Part shown: positions 16,301-25,200 of the stretch, in pieces
How positions within the stretch are numbered: position 1 is the stretch's first letter
Layout: each line of letters starts with the position of its first letter
Source: Streptomyces vietnamensis
GTDB lineage: Bacteria > Actinomycetota > Actinomycetes > Streptomycetales > Streptomycetaceae
Length of the DNA stretch: 64,000 nt
Assembly: GCF_000830005.1 (NCBI RefSeq)
Contig: NZ_CP010407.1
Span: forward strand, 1,386,001-1,450,000
Direction: 5' to 3'
Notes under the pieces: generated by a model
What the model was told of the DNA's origin: nothing
Database searches by the model: none
Seen by the model: only the letters and a program-made list of their open reading frames with translations
Translations under genes and position numbers: made by a program

Positions 16301-19300
16301 GGAAGGAGTCGTAGGTGAAGCACTGGGTGTCGTGCGTGGTGTTGTTCTGCAGGTCGTCGATCGCGGTGATCTCGCCGGCCTGGTTGTAGCGGTAATTCAC
16401 GACATCGAGAGCGGTGGTTGAGGTCTGCGCCATGCTGCTGGTCTGCAGGACCCGGCCGGTCGTGCCGTCGTACTGAGCGAAGGTGGCCAGCTGCTTGCCG
16501 CCAGGACCGTAGTTGGTCTGCTGGACGCGGCCGAACGCGTCGTGCACGGTCGTGGAGAGGTAGGCGGGGGTGTTGGCCGCGTTGATGTACCCGCCGAAGG
16601 TGTCCAGGTTGCCCTGCTGGGTGTATCCGTAGTCGACGTCTTCCATCGGCAGGTTGCCGTCGGCCTGGTAGTAGGTGGTGGACAGCAGACCGAGCGTGGG
16701 TGTGTAGGCGGCGGCCATCGTGTATGTGACGGTGCCGCTCGCGGGCGCTGCGGACTGCCCCGCGGCTGCGAAGCCCTCCGTCGCCGGGATGGTCAGGGTG
16801 TTGCCCGTCGGCTGGTAGGCCGTGTTGTAGCCGGTGACGGCCTTGGTGTACGCCTTGCCGGATGCACCGCCCACATAGCGGGTCGAGGAGGTCGGGTACC
16901 CCTTGGCCAGGGTGTCGTACACCCAGCTCGCCTGCTGCTTGGCCGGTTCCGGGGTCTCCTGCCACGCGCCGGAGTACTCGCCGGTGCGCCGGTTGTTCCA
17001 GTCGTAGGTGAAGGACAGCACCTGGCCGCGCGGGTCGGTGGTCTGGAGCAGGTTGCCGGCGAGGTCGTACTTGTCGAATGTGCTGGTACCGGTGTTGGGG
17101 TCGATCTGCGAGACCTTCTGGCCCAGGAAGTTGTACGTGCTGGACCAGGTGTTGCCCGCGTTGTCCTTGACCGTGGCGACCTGGCCGCCCGGCGTGTACG
17201 TGTACGTCGTCGTCGCGTTGGCCGCCGGAACCCCGTTGACGGTGCCCTTCTGCCACAGCACCGTGCTGTTGTCGCTGGCGACCACGGCCACTGTGGAGTC
17301 GGTACGCACCCGGAACGTGGAGCCGGTCGTGGCCGCCAGGCCCGTCGTCCACTTCGAGACGTTGGACGTGGTGTACACCGCGAGGTTGCCGTCGCTGCCG
17401 AACTTGGCGTAGGCGCCGGGGTTGCCTGCGGTGCCGCTGGACCAGATCGTCTTGCCGGTGGCCAGCCCGCTCAGCACCAGGTTGCCGTCCGCCTGCATGA
17501 CCAGGCGCACGGTGTTCGAGGCGATCGAGGTACCCGAGGGGATGATGTCTCCGCTGCGGAGGGTCACCGTCCCGCCGGTGTTCTTGACCACGCTGCGGAC
17601 GGTTTGTCCCAGCCCGTTGGTGAACACGGCCGTGGACCGCCCGCCCGCGGAGGGGATGTTGTCCGTCTCGTCGGCGCCGGGGTAGCTGGTCGAGGTGTGC
17701 CACTGCTCGATGGCCTGGTGCCACAGGGTCGACCTGGTGGACCGGCCCTGGCCGTCGTACGTCGTGGTGGTCTCGGCCGGGATCTGGTTCTCGTTGGCCG
17801 CGAAGAGCGTGCTGGAGGGCCCGGTGGTCGGCTCGTAGTACGGGGCGTACGAGGTGACCGGCCAGCCGTGCGAATCGTAGAACGTGTCGGCCACGATCCG
17901 GCCGGTGTCGTTGTCGCCCTGCGGCATGCTCTGCGACTGGCGCGGCTGGAGCATGCCGTCGTAGATCGAGATGCTGGTGGCGTATGTGCCGTCCTCGCGC
18001 AGGGTCTTGGTGGTCACCGAGGTCGGTGCGCCGGGCTGGGTGACCGTGCCACCGGGGGCCGCGACGGCGCCCGGGTTCACGGAGTAGCTGAAGGTGCGGT
18101 CGGCGCTCTTGCCGGCTCCCTTGTCACGGCCGGGTAGCCACACGGCGGTGCGGCGGCCGAGCGCGTCGTACGTGATGTCGGTCTTGCGCCCGTTCACGTC
18201 GACGTGCTGGGTCTCCAGCCCGCGCAGCGGGGAGTGCGTGGAACTGACCACCCAGTTCTGGCTGTTGGTGGTCTTGACCGTGGTGGGGTTGGTGGTCTTG
18301 CCGGAGTCGCTCCATGCCGGGGTGAAGTCGGTGTGGGTGTTCTGTCCGGTTGCGTCGAGGGCGTCGGTGATCCGGCCGATGTCGTCGTACTTCATGGCGG
18401 CCGTGGGCTGCCAGTTCTCGTTGGTTCCGGTGAAGCCGGTGGCCATCTGCGTGCCGGTGACCGTGGCTGTGGCCGAGACCTGGCCGAAGGTCCCGAGCCC
18501 TGTGAGGGTGCCGTCGCCCTTGTAGTAGATCTTCCGGTCGGACAGCAGGTTCGAGGCATCCACGGCCGTGCCGCAGGGCCCCTGGACCACGGTGGCCTGG
18601 GCCGGGTACGAGAGCATCTGGGGGTTGGTGGACGGGGCGCTCGCATACGTCGTCGTCGAGCACTTCTCCTGGCTCGGATCGCTGACGTCACCGTGCGCGT
18701 CCGTGCGGGAGAGCCGGCCCTGGGCGTCGTACGTCGTGTCCGTCCGCGTGTGCCGCCAGGTCCCGTCCGCGAGTTTCGCGTAGCCGTGGCTCTGGGTGCT
18801 CTGCATCCGCCGGGCCACGAGCGGGGGCAAGGTGGACAGGGCCGGTTTGGTCTCGCCCGGGTGCTCCGTCTGCTCCCAGCCGCTCCACGCGGTCTGGGGA
18901 ACGGTCGCGGTGTCGGTGGAGGTGAAGGGGCCGTTCACGCTGGTGGACGTGATCGAGCCGCCTGCCGCCGTGTAGATGTCCTTCTGGAGCTCGGTACCCG
19001 CCAGCTGGTCGGCGTCGGTGACGGTCTGGACGACCACGCCGTCGACCTTGGCGTCCAAGGTCACCGAGCGGCGGGTGCCGTCGGCCTTGTAGTCGCCGTC
19101 CATGCCCTGGAGGTACGTGGAGACCGTCTGCGTGACGGGCTCGGGGGCGCGGCCGGTCTGGACCGTCACCGTGCGGAAGCCGCGGAACTGGTTCCAGGTG
19201 CGGTACTGGTCGTCCGTGAAGGCAGAATCGTCGCGGTGCCATGCGGCGCCCGCATAACTGTACGTAGCCACGCGGGCCGCGGAACCGGCCGGGGCCGCCG

Positions 19301-21911
19301 TGCCGTTCGGCTTGTACGTCGACGCGATCGTCAGGTCCGAGGTGGTGACCTGACGGACCGTGACCTTGTTGAACCAGTCCTCGATCGGCTTCGAGGCGCC
19401 CGGAACGGTCCAGTACACCGGGTAGCAGGAGTTGGTGTTCGAGTCCGCACTGGCGAAGGACAGCGTTTTGCCCGCACAGGGGGTGAGGTTGTAGTCGACG
19501 GCGATCGACTCGCCGGTCTCCGTCTGGATCGAGGAGATGCGGGGGTGATAAAGCGGCGGGGCTGACGGCATCACGTCGTTGACGCGGTTATCGATCTCCG
19601 TGCCCGTGAACGCCACCTTGTTCAAGGTGATGTCACTGTTGCCGTTCCCGTAGGTGTCCTTGCCCGTGTGCTGGACTGTCTGGAGCCACATGACCGCCTG
19701 GAGGAAACCGGAGTGCTCCGGGTCGACGGAGGTGCCGGTGACCGGGTCGGCGGTTCCGCCGGCGTCGGAGAAGACGTGCCCGAGCTGGTAGGAGTCGACC
19801 GGAACCAAACCCTTGTCGGTCGTGCCCTCCATGACGTGCACCTTGGTGGTGATGCTGTCCAGTCGGGTGGTCGACCAGAACGTCGGACCCGCGATCACGC
19901 ACACGTCCTTGGGAACAGTCGTAGCGCCGTCCGGAATCGTCGTGGTGTCCGTGGAGTCGCAGTGCAGGTCCCACGGCGTGTCGGGCCAGTGCGGAGAGGT
20001 CTCGTCCTTAAGGTTTCCGGCAGAGCAGTCCGTGAACGTAGCGGTCGGCTGACAGCGCTGCTTGGAGTTGAAGAGGACCTGGGCCGAGGGGGTACGTTTG
20101 GCCAGAGCGTCGTCGAGCGTGTAGCCGTACGAAATCGAGGTGAGCGTGCCTCCCCGAATGTAGGAAGTCAGCGTGCCGAAGTCGCCGTCGGCTGCCTGGC
20201 CTCCGCCGAGGCTGTAGTAGTTGGATTCCGTGGAGTAGTCGTATCGCTGGATGAGGCCGTTGGGCGAGACGACGAAGTCGAGGTTCCAGCGCCAGCCCTC
20301 GGGCTTGGCACACCGAGATGCCTTGCCCTTGGCCGAGTCGTAGCACGGGTCACCCGACTGTGGGTGGAAGACCGGCTCGCCCCAGGCGGAGTCGGTGCTG
20401 TCGTCTGTGGGGGTGCCGGACTGCGGGACGGCTGCGGTGCCCACGCCGGCGGGCGCGTGGTTCGAGCCGAAGTAGGCGGCCGAGCCGTCGGTGGTCAGGA
20501 CGCGGAAGTAGGTGCCGTCCTGAAGGCCGTTGGCAGCACCGGAGAGCTCCTGGACGATGGTGCCGTCGTCGCCGCGCAGCTTCCACTGGCGCAGCAGGCC
20601 GGGGACGTCCGAATCCTTGGTATCCGGTATGAGGACTCCGGAGTGCGGGCCGAAGGAGATCTGGGCATTGGCGCCGGTCCAGCAGTTGTCGGCGGAGCCC
20701 TTGAGGATCTTGTCGCCGTTGCCGTCGCGGAGGCTTCCGCAGCCGCGGTAGGTGCGCTCGACGAAGCCGGGGTCGTAGTTCCAGCCGTCGCCGATCCAGG
20801 AGGACTGGGAGTTTCGGGCCGAGGTCTCTCCATCCACCGCCTGGGAGTCGTAGGAGAGTGCGACGGAGGGCGCGTTGCCTCCCAGGCCGGCGGGGACGGA
20901 GATCGGATACGAGTAGGTGAAGGATCCGGTTCCGCTGGCCTGCCAGCTGCCCGAGGGGTTGAGGGAGGTGGCTGCGTAGTCCCCCTGCGAGCCGCCACTG
21001 CCGGAAGTCACCGCAAGGGCCGTGCCCTCGGACGCCTGGGCGGAAGTCGCGGTCATCGACGCCGCGCCGGCACCCTCAGTGGTGGCCGTATCGAGCCTGA
21101 TGGTGGCGGTGAGCTGGTCTGCCGTGGCCCGGTTGGTGAAGGGGACCGCGGTGCGGGTACGACACTGGGCCAGCTGTGGAGTTGTGAGGGCGCAGGCAGG
21201 CATCCGGACGAGCTGGAGGCGAGAGCCGTATCCACCGCCGTACGCCTTGGCAAGGGTGCTGTAGTCGATGACGACCTGGACCTCGCCAGATGCTTCCGTC
21301 GACTCGGAGGGGGCCAATGCGAGCAGCATGCCGTTGACGCCGACTTCGAGGGCTCGCTCATGCGGGGCTACCCGGACGCGGACACCGGCTGGCGATGCGG
21401 GGCGCTTACCGTACGCGGAGGCCTTGCCGGATCCGCCGGGTGCCACCCACACGGGCAGGGCACCCGCCTTGATGAGGCCGTTCCCGGACTTTTTTGCGCC
21501 CTCAGTCGACTTGGCACCGTCACTTGGAACCGCGCCGGCGCCGAGCTGGACCGTTGCGGAACCGGCCTTCGGCCAGGAAGGCTGAGGAGCCTGGTAGGGC
21601 TTCAACGGCCGGTAGCCGCTGGGGCGCCCCGGCATCGGGCCTTTCGACAGTTCGTGCCCGGTCACTCCGGCAATCGAAGGTACTGGCTTCGGGTTCCAGA
21701 CCTGCCCCTTGAAGGTGTAGTGCCCGGCCTGCCCCCCACGCCCCTCCCAGTCGTCCCTGTCACCGGTTCCCGGCAGCCTGAGCGTGACCCCCTGAGCGGA
21801 CGAAAGCGGCAGAATCAGAGCCAGAGTGGTGAGAAGTGCTATGCCCAGAAGCGGCCTTCCACCCCAAAGCCGGAGTCTCTTGCCTGTAGATCTTCGACGT
21901 CGACTTGCCAC
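13362..21911 (-). CDS. Secreted RHS polymorphic toxin: lectins, HINT, C-terminal DddA/SCP1.201-type deaminase
   Basis: 2849 residues from GTG 21911 (GGGGGAG 5 nt upstream). Order, by approximate residue: Sec signal with RRRR and a hydrophobic run (1-45); SpvB-like segment near 340-420 (GSFTYSYPISVPAGLGG); RHS repeats; bulb-type mannose lectin (1447-1555, VRLVMQADGNLVLSG); more RHS repeats; ricin-type lectin with three Q.W repeats (2014-2137); RHS core ending GRFLSPDPV (about 2317); Val-rich membrane-like stretch (2410-2430); Ala-rich linker; HINT domain from CSFSPETPVL to VHNS (2562-2706); toxin (2707-2849) with DHAEQK (about 2777) and INHPGGPCGAPVLGC (about 2810). HINT should cut the tip free; the HAE plus paired cysteines form a zinc deaminase site, and double-stranded DNA cytosine deamination (as in DddA) is the likeliest activity. 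The GC content is lower than in its neighbours. Confidence 0.9.
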   Translation of the reverse strand: MASRRRRSTGKRLRLWGGRPLLGIALLTTLALILPLSSAQGVTLRLPGTGDRDDWEGRGGQAGHYTFKGQVWNPKPVPSIAGVTGHELSKGPMPGRPSGYRPLKPYQAPQPSWPKAGSATVQLGAGAVPSDGAKSTEGAKKSGNGLIKAGALPVWVAPGGSGKASAYGKRPASPAGVRVRVAPHERALEVGVNGMLLALAPSESTEASGEVQVVIDYSTLAKAYGGGYGSRLQLVRMPACALTTPQLAQCRTRTAVPFTNRATADQLTATIRLDTATTEGAGAASMTATSAQASEGTALAVTSGSGGSQGDYAATSLNPSGSWQASGTGSFTYSYPISVPAGLGGNAPSVALSYDSQAVDGETSARNSQSSWIGDGWNYDPGFVERTYRGCGSLRDGNGDKILKGSADNCWTGANAQISFGPHSGVLIPDTKDSDVPGLLRQWKLRGDDGTIVQELSGAANGLQDGTYFRVLTTDGSAAYFGSNHAPAGVGTAAVPQSGTPTDDSTDSAWGEPVFHPQSGDPCYDSAKGKASRCAKPEGWRWNLDFVVSPNGLIQRYDYSTESNYYSLGGGQAADGDFGTLTSYIRGGTLTSISYGYTLDDALAKRTPSAQVLFNSKQRCQPTATFTDCSAGNLKDETSPHWPDTPWDLHCDSTDTTTIPDGATTVPKDVCVIAGPTFWSTTRLDSITTKVHVMEGTTDKGLVPVDSYQLGHVFSDAGGTADPVTGTSVDPEHSGFLQAVMWLQTVQHTGKDTYGNGNSDITLNKVAFTGTEIDNRVNDVMPSAPPLYHPRISSIQTETGESIAVDYNLTPCAGKTLSFASADSNTNSCYPVYWTVPGASKPIEDWFNKVTVRQVTTSDLTIASTYKPNGTAAPAGSAARVATYSYAGAAWHRDDSAFTDDQYRTWNQFRGFRTVTVQTGRAPEPVTQTVSTYLQGMDGDYKADGTRRSVTLDAKVDGVVVQTVTDADQLAGTELQKDIYTAAGGSITSTSVNGPFTSTDTATVPQTAWSGWEQTEHPGETKPALSTLPPLVARRMQSTQSHGYAKLADGTWRHTRTDTTYDAQGRLSRTDAHGDVSDPSQEKCSTTTYASAPSTNPQMLSYPAQATVVQGPCGTAVDASNLLSDRKIYYKGDGTLTGLGTFGQVSATATVTGTQMATGFTGTNENWQPTAAMKYDDIGRITDALDATGQNTHTDFTPAWSDSGKTTNPTTVKTTNSQNWVVSSTHSPLRGLETQHVDVNGRKTDITYDALGRRTAVWLPGRDKGAGKSADRTFSYSVNPGAVAAPGGTVTQPGAPTSVTTKTLREDGTYATSISIYDGMLQPRQSQSMPQGDNDTGRIVADTFYDSHGWPVTSYAPYYEPTTGPSSTLFAANENQIPAETTTTYDGQGRSTRSTLWHQAIEQWHTSTSYPGADETDNIPSAGGRSTAVFTNGLGQTVRSVVKNTGGTVTLRSGDIIPSGTSIASNTVRLVMQADGNLVLSGLATGKTIWSSGTAGNPGAYAKFGSDGNLAVYTTSNVSKWTTGLAATTGSTFRVRTDSTVAVVASDNSTVLWQKGTVNGVPAANATTTYTYTPGGQVATVKDNAGNTWSSTYNFLGQKVSQIDPNTGTSTFDKYDLAGNLLQTTDPRGQVLSFTYDWNNRRTGEYSGAWQETPEPAKQQASWVYDTLAKGYPTSSTRYVGGASGKAYTKAVTGYNTAYQPTGNTLTIPATEGFAAAGQSAAPASGTVTYTMAAAYTPTLGLLSTTYYQADGNLPMEDVDYGYTQQGNLDTFGGYINAANTPAYLSTTVHDAFGRVQQTNYGPGGKQLATFAQYDGTTGRVLQTSSMAQTSTTALDVVNYRYNQAGEITAIDDLQNNTTHDTQCFTYDSFQRLTQAWTDTAGITSPSAAPVGAVGGCNTAKVQTTSSGQIKTTTVGGPAPYWQTYTFDQLGDRTGMVNHDPGGNALADTTQSIAYTGADGTAAANLPNQAGATVNNNPATGSASWTNGYADPAYGNKNSGKTVSRKVATTGPLTTGFTISGGGKLCIETAGGAVTAGTKVQVGTCSGTSTAQKWTVGTDGTVKVLGMCLDTVANATAAGTLVVIDTCSADATQKWKATTTGTLVNAANSTVCLTDPAASATAGTQLKLDACGSAGQVWTTSTTGAVPAGQTQTLTYDAEGRTAAVTTPTGTTSNTSKYLYDADGQLLIQTSMAGSTDKTRILYLFGGAEQITLNVAAKTWTGLRHYTGPDGTTITRTSTGAVSYQVPNAQGTSTTSVEAGTLLATRRYYDPYGNTRGPKPTSWVSPDENRGFLGQPLDTSTGLNLLGVRNYDSATGRFLSPDPVFQAGDPNQMGGYTYAADNPASTSDPSGACPKDLCDGYGQNPGHPTITKKEKKTETITTTSSGGGGSDDDDCDGFWDCTGHYLNKALPVIEAVVVVVVVVVVVAVLWTGCAGAPILAPGCVLATGEAAGIVTGAVGGDCAAMGCGAVASFHPAVEGEGSAAFAAAKASGAAKASGEASSAGPKGAASAGGAAKAATEDVAGANAAAPKRGSTPQDAAESSASASTHADEPSTGNSGTTCSFSPETPVLMEGGTAKPIAEITAGDKVEAADPDSGEDEGSRTVVATWAHDDSDLIDLSIRLPDGVADTIHTTSEHPFWDETSHSWTAAAGLIPGHKLMTASGKTAYVVKVQRAPGAATRYNLTVDELHTYYVVAGGTPILVHNSCGSDGNGTFDREVEHAQLPDNITVARGVDNNGEPMVTASGMRQADSKLIGIVNERLRGLGLLRGRAGSGFADHAEQKIAAMMLADDSISSVEIVINHPGGPCGAPVLGCQDGLMNALLGDKKLTVHWMDSNGEWDQVTWGGKR

Positions 21912-22211
21912 CTGGCTCCCCCGCACATCCGGCAACCCGATCAGGACGCCGCAGCTCACGACCACACGATGCGCATGATCACCGGGAGGCTATTGATGTT
22001 GTGGGGGCTTAATCAATACCGTAACTCGCCCGCCAGTTCGACTAAAACGAGGCGAGCGCAACGGTGCACTGTGCCCCGCTTTGCGGGGGACGAACGACCT
22101 GTTGCTTTCACAAATCACTCCCCCCGGAGACTGGCACGTCGTGGTGCCACCTCGGCCACACATGGGGGAATCCATTCTTCCGCTCACTCATCCTTGCGAG
22201 GAACTTGACTC
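21912..22211. promoter_or_regulatory. Divergent promoter region of the RHS and LamG genes
   Basis: A 300-bp AT-richer gap between two divergent secreted-protein genes with no coding sequence. It contains a small CCCCGC-ttt-GCGGGG hairpin (about 22072-22086). Ribosome sites at each end are GGGGGAG (RHS) and GAGGAA (LamG gene). I could not assign -35/-10 boxes with confidence. A shared control region would co-ordinate both genes. Confidence 0.5.
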
Positions 22212-25200
22212 ATGCATTACCAACCCGTCCGGATATCAAATAGTCGGAAGCGTCTGAGACCGCCTCAAAAGTTGCTGTGCGCGCTGATCGTTGCCGCTCT
22301 CTCGACTCCCGCTACCCCCGTGTGGGCCGAGGACCCGGAACCCGCGGCCGGCGGCAGCATGCTCAGCGCCCAGCAAGAGGCCATGGCTACGGGCCAAGAG
22401 GTGCCGGTCGACGCGCTCACCACAGAGACCACCGAAATAGTGGCCAACGCCGACGGCTCATTCACAAGCACCACGAGCCTCATGCCCGTCCGTGTCCGCA
22501 AGGACGGTGCCTGGGTGCCGGTGGATGCTACGTTGCGCCAGAACGAGGACGGCACCTGGTCTCCGAAGGCAACCCCCCACGGAGTTGCACTCTCCGGAGG
22601 CGGCACCGGGCCGGTGGTCCGCCTGAGCCACGAGGACGGCACCAAGCTGGCCCTGGCCACGCCGTTCCCGCTGCCGGCCCCGACGGTGTCGGGCGACACT
22701 GCGTTCTATCGCGAGGTCCTGCCCGGCATTGACTTGTCAGTGTCCGTTACCGATCAGGGCGGATTCAGCGATGTCCTGATCGTCCACGATGCTGCCGCTG
22801 CTTCCGACCCCCGCGTGAAGGAACTGCGACTCGGGGTCTCAGCCGAAGGCCTTGCCATCGCCCCCACCGAGTCCGGCGGTATGGAGGCGAGGACTGCGGA
22901 CGGGTCCCTGGACTACATATCGCCTCGCCCCATCATGTGGGACTCCGCAACCCTGAGCGAGTCGGCGATCTCTTCGGTCACTGCCAAGACAGCAGCGAAT
23001 CAGACCGATTCAATCTCCGTTCAGGCTCTCGAAACCGACGGAGATACTCCCGTCACCCCACCCGTGGCGGTCTCCTCGGTCGAGGGTCCCGGCGTAGGCG
23101 CTGTCGTCGACTCGGTGCCCATGACTACTTCGTCGTCCGCCGTCACGCTGCGACCGGACCCGGACGTGCTCGCCGGCCCGGACACCGTATACCCGGTCTT
23201 CATCGACCCGTACACCAACCCGATCTCGAAGACCTCCGGCAACTACACCGAGGTCTACTCCAGCTCACAATGCGCCAACAGCCCTCAGTACAACAAGCCG
23301 CAGAGCAACGGTGAAGGTGTGGGCTACCAGCGCTGGGGCGGAGCCTGCGGCATCGGTCTGGAACGCTCGTACTACGCAATCAACACCACTGGTTTCGCAC
23401 CCGAGATGGTCATCTCCAAGGCCATCATGTCCGTCCCGTCGACATACGCCGCAAGCTGGGACTGCTCCAAAGACCAGCCCATCACCCTGCACACGACAGG
23501 AGCGATCAACGAGGCCACCGACTGGAACAGCAAGCCGACCGCCCAGGACGCTACCTACGCGGCCGTACGAACCACCATCCCGAGCGCAGCCAACCCCAGC
23601 AGCAGCTGCAGCAACCACACTGCCAGCTTCACTGTGACGGCCCAGGCACAGAAGATCGCCGACTCGGGCCTGGACTGGTGGACGGTCGGACTCTACGGCG
23701 ACGAGACCCAGTCCAGCACCAACGACAACTACCTGCGGCTCTCCACCGTGATCACCCTGATCACAACCTTCGACATGCCGCCAAAGCCACCCACCAGCCT
23801 GTACACCACCCCCTCCGCCACGGGGGCCTCCGGGCCCTGCGTCACCAGCGGAGTCGGCTGGATCGGCGCCACCACCTACTCAGCCGCGGGTAGCAACCTT
23901 CGGCTGCACTCCACGGTCACGACCAACATCGCTGGCGAACTCGCCAGCGCAAATTACCTCGTCTGGGACCGGACCCTCCTCACCGACGGCAATCCCGACA
24001 CCGTCGCATCGTCATCAACCACGTACGTCGCATCGGGTACAAGCACCAACGTTCTGGTAGGCGCCACGCTCAAGGACGGCCACGAGTACGGCTGGAACGT
24101 CTACGCGGAAACCAACTCGTCGGCCCATTTGCGTTCGCCGGTGACCTCGAGCTGCTGGTTCCGGACAGACTTCAGTCCGCCCAAGACGCCGGACATCGCG
24201 GTCAATCCCTCCTTCCCGCCGGTCGGCAGCGGGGTCGGCAATCCACTGGTATATGCGGGCAGCCCACCCACTGACTTCAGCGTCTCCGCCGACGACAAGG
24301 CACCAGCCGACACCTGTGCCCCAGGCGCCTGCCTGAGCAGCGGCATCGACCACTTCATCTGGCGGCTGGACAGCCAGCCGACCGCACTGGTTGGCACCTC
24401 CGTACCTATCAGCAGCACGGACACCACGGGAACCTCGACCGCGAAGGTCAAAGTCCCAGTGACGGCCTGGGGCGTGCACACCCTGTACGTGGCCGCTGTA
24501 GACAACGCCGGCAACCTCTCACAGGCTCCGGGCAGCTACACGTACACGGTCCCGTGGGACCCCAACACCAAAATCACTCCCGGCGATATCGGCGGCGACG
24601 GCATCCCCGATCTCCTGGCCACCACCCGGACCGGTGACCTGGTCCTGCTGCCAGGCAACACCGACTCGGCACAGCCAGTGGCCCCGGCGCAGACTGCCCC
24701 GCTGACCACGCCGGCCAGCGGCCCGGTCACAGTCTCGACACCCGCACAATCCCCAGATAAAACGGGATGGAACAACTACCTCATCGCCCACCGCGGCAAC
24801 CTCCACGGCAGCCATGTGGACGACCTGTTCGCCTACAACAAGCAGAGCCACCAGCTGTACGTCGTCAGAAATGACCTCGACCCCAATGCGAGCACGCCGT
24901 ACTACTCCACCGGCTTCATGGGCGATAATCGTTCCACCATCGTAGTCAAGGAAATCTGCGAACAGGATGTGAGGCGGGTCAAGGACGACGCACTCTGTCG
25001 CACCGCTGGGTACAACGAAAGCAGCTGGGACATCGAGCAGCTCGTCACTCCCGGCAACGTGTTCGGCAACGAAAACAACTATCCCGCAGTTATCACCGTC
25101 GAAGGCAAGAAGCTCTGGATCTACCAAGCCGACGGGGGCAACCACCTCAAGAACCCGTTGCTACTCGGTGACGGAGACTGGTCCGGCTACACCCTGATCG

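Noticed and set aside
19668..22208. 846-codon open frame on the plus strand opposite the RHS gene
   Set aside because: Antisense shadow with repetitive Gly/Val/Arg composition; the RHS frame on the minus strand has clear domains.
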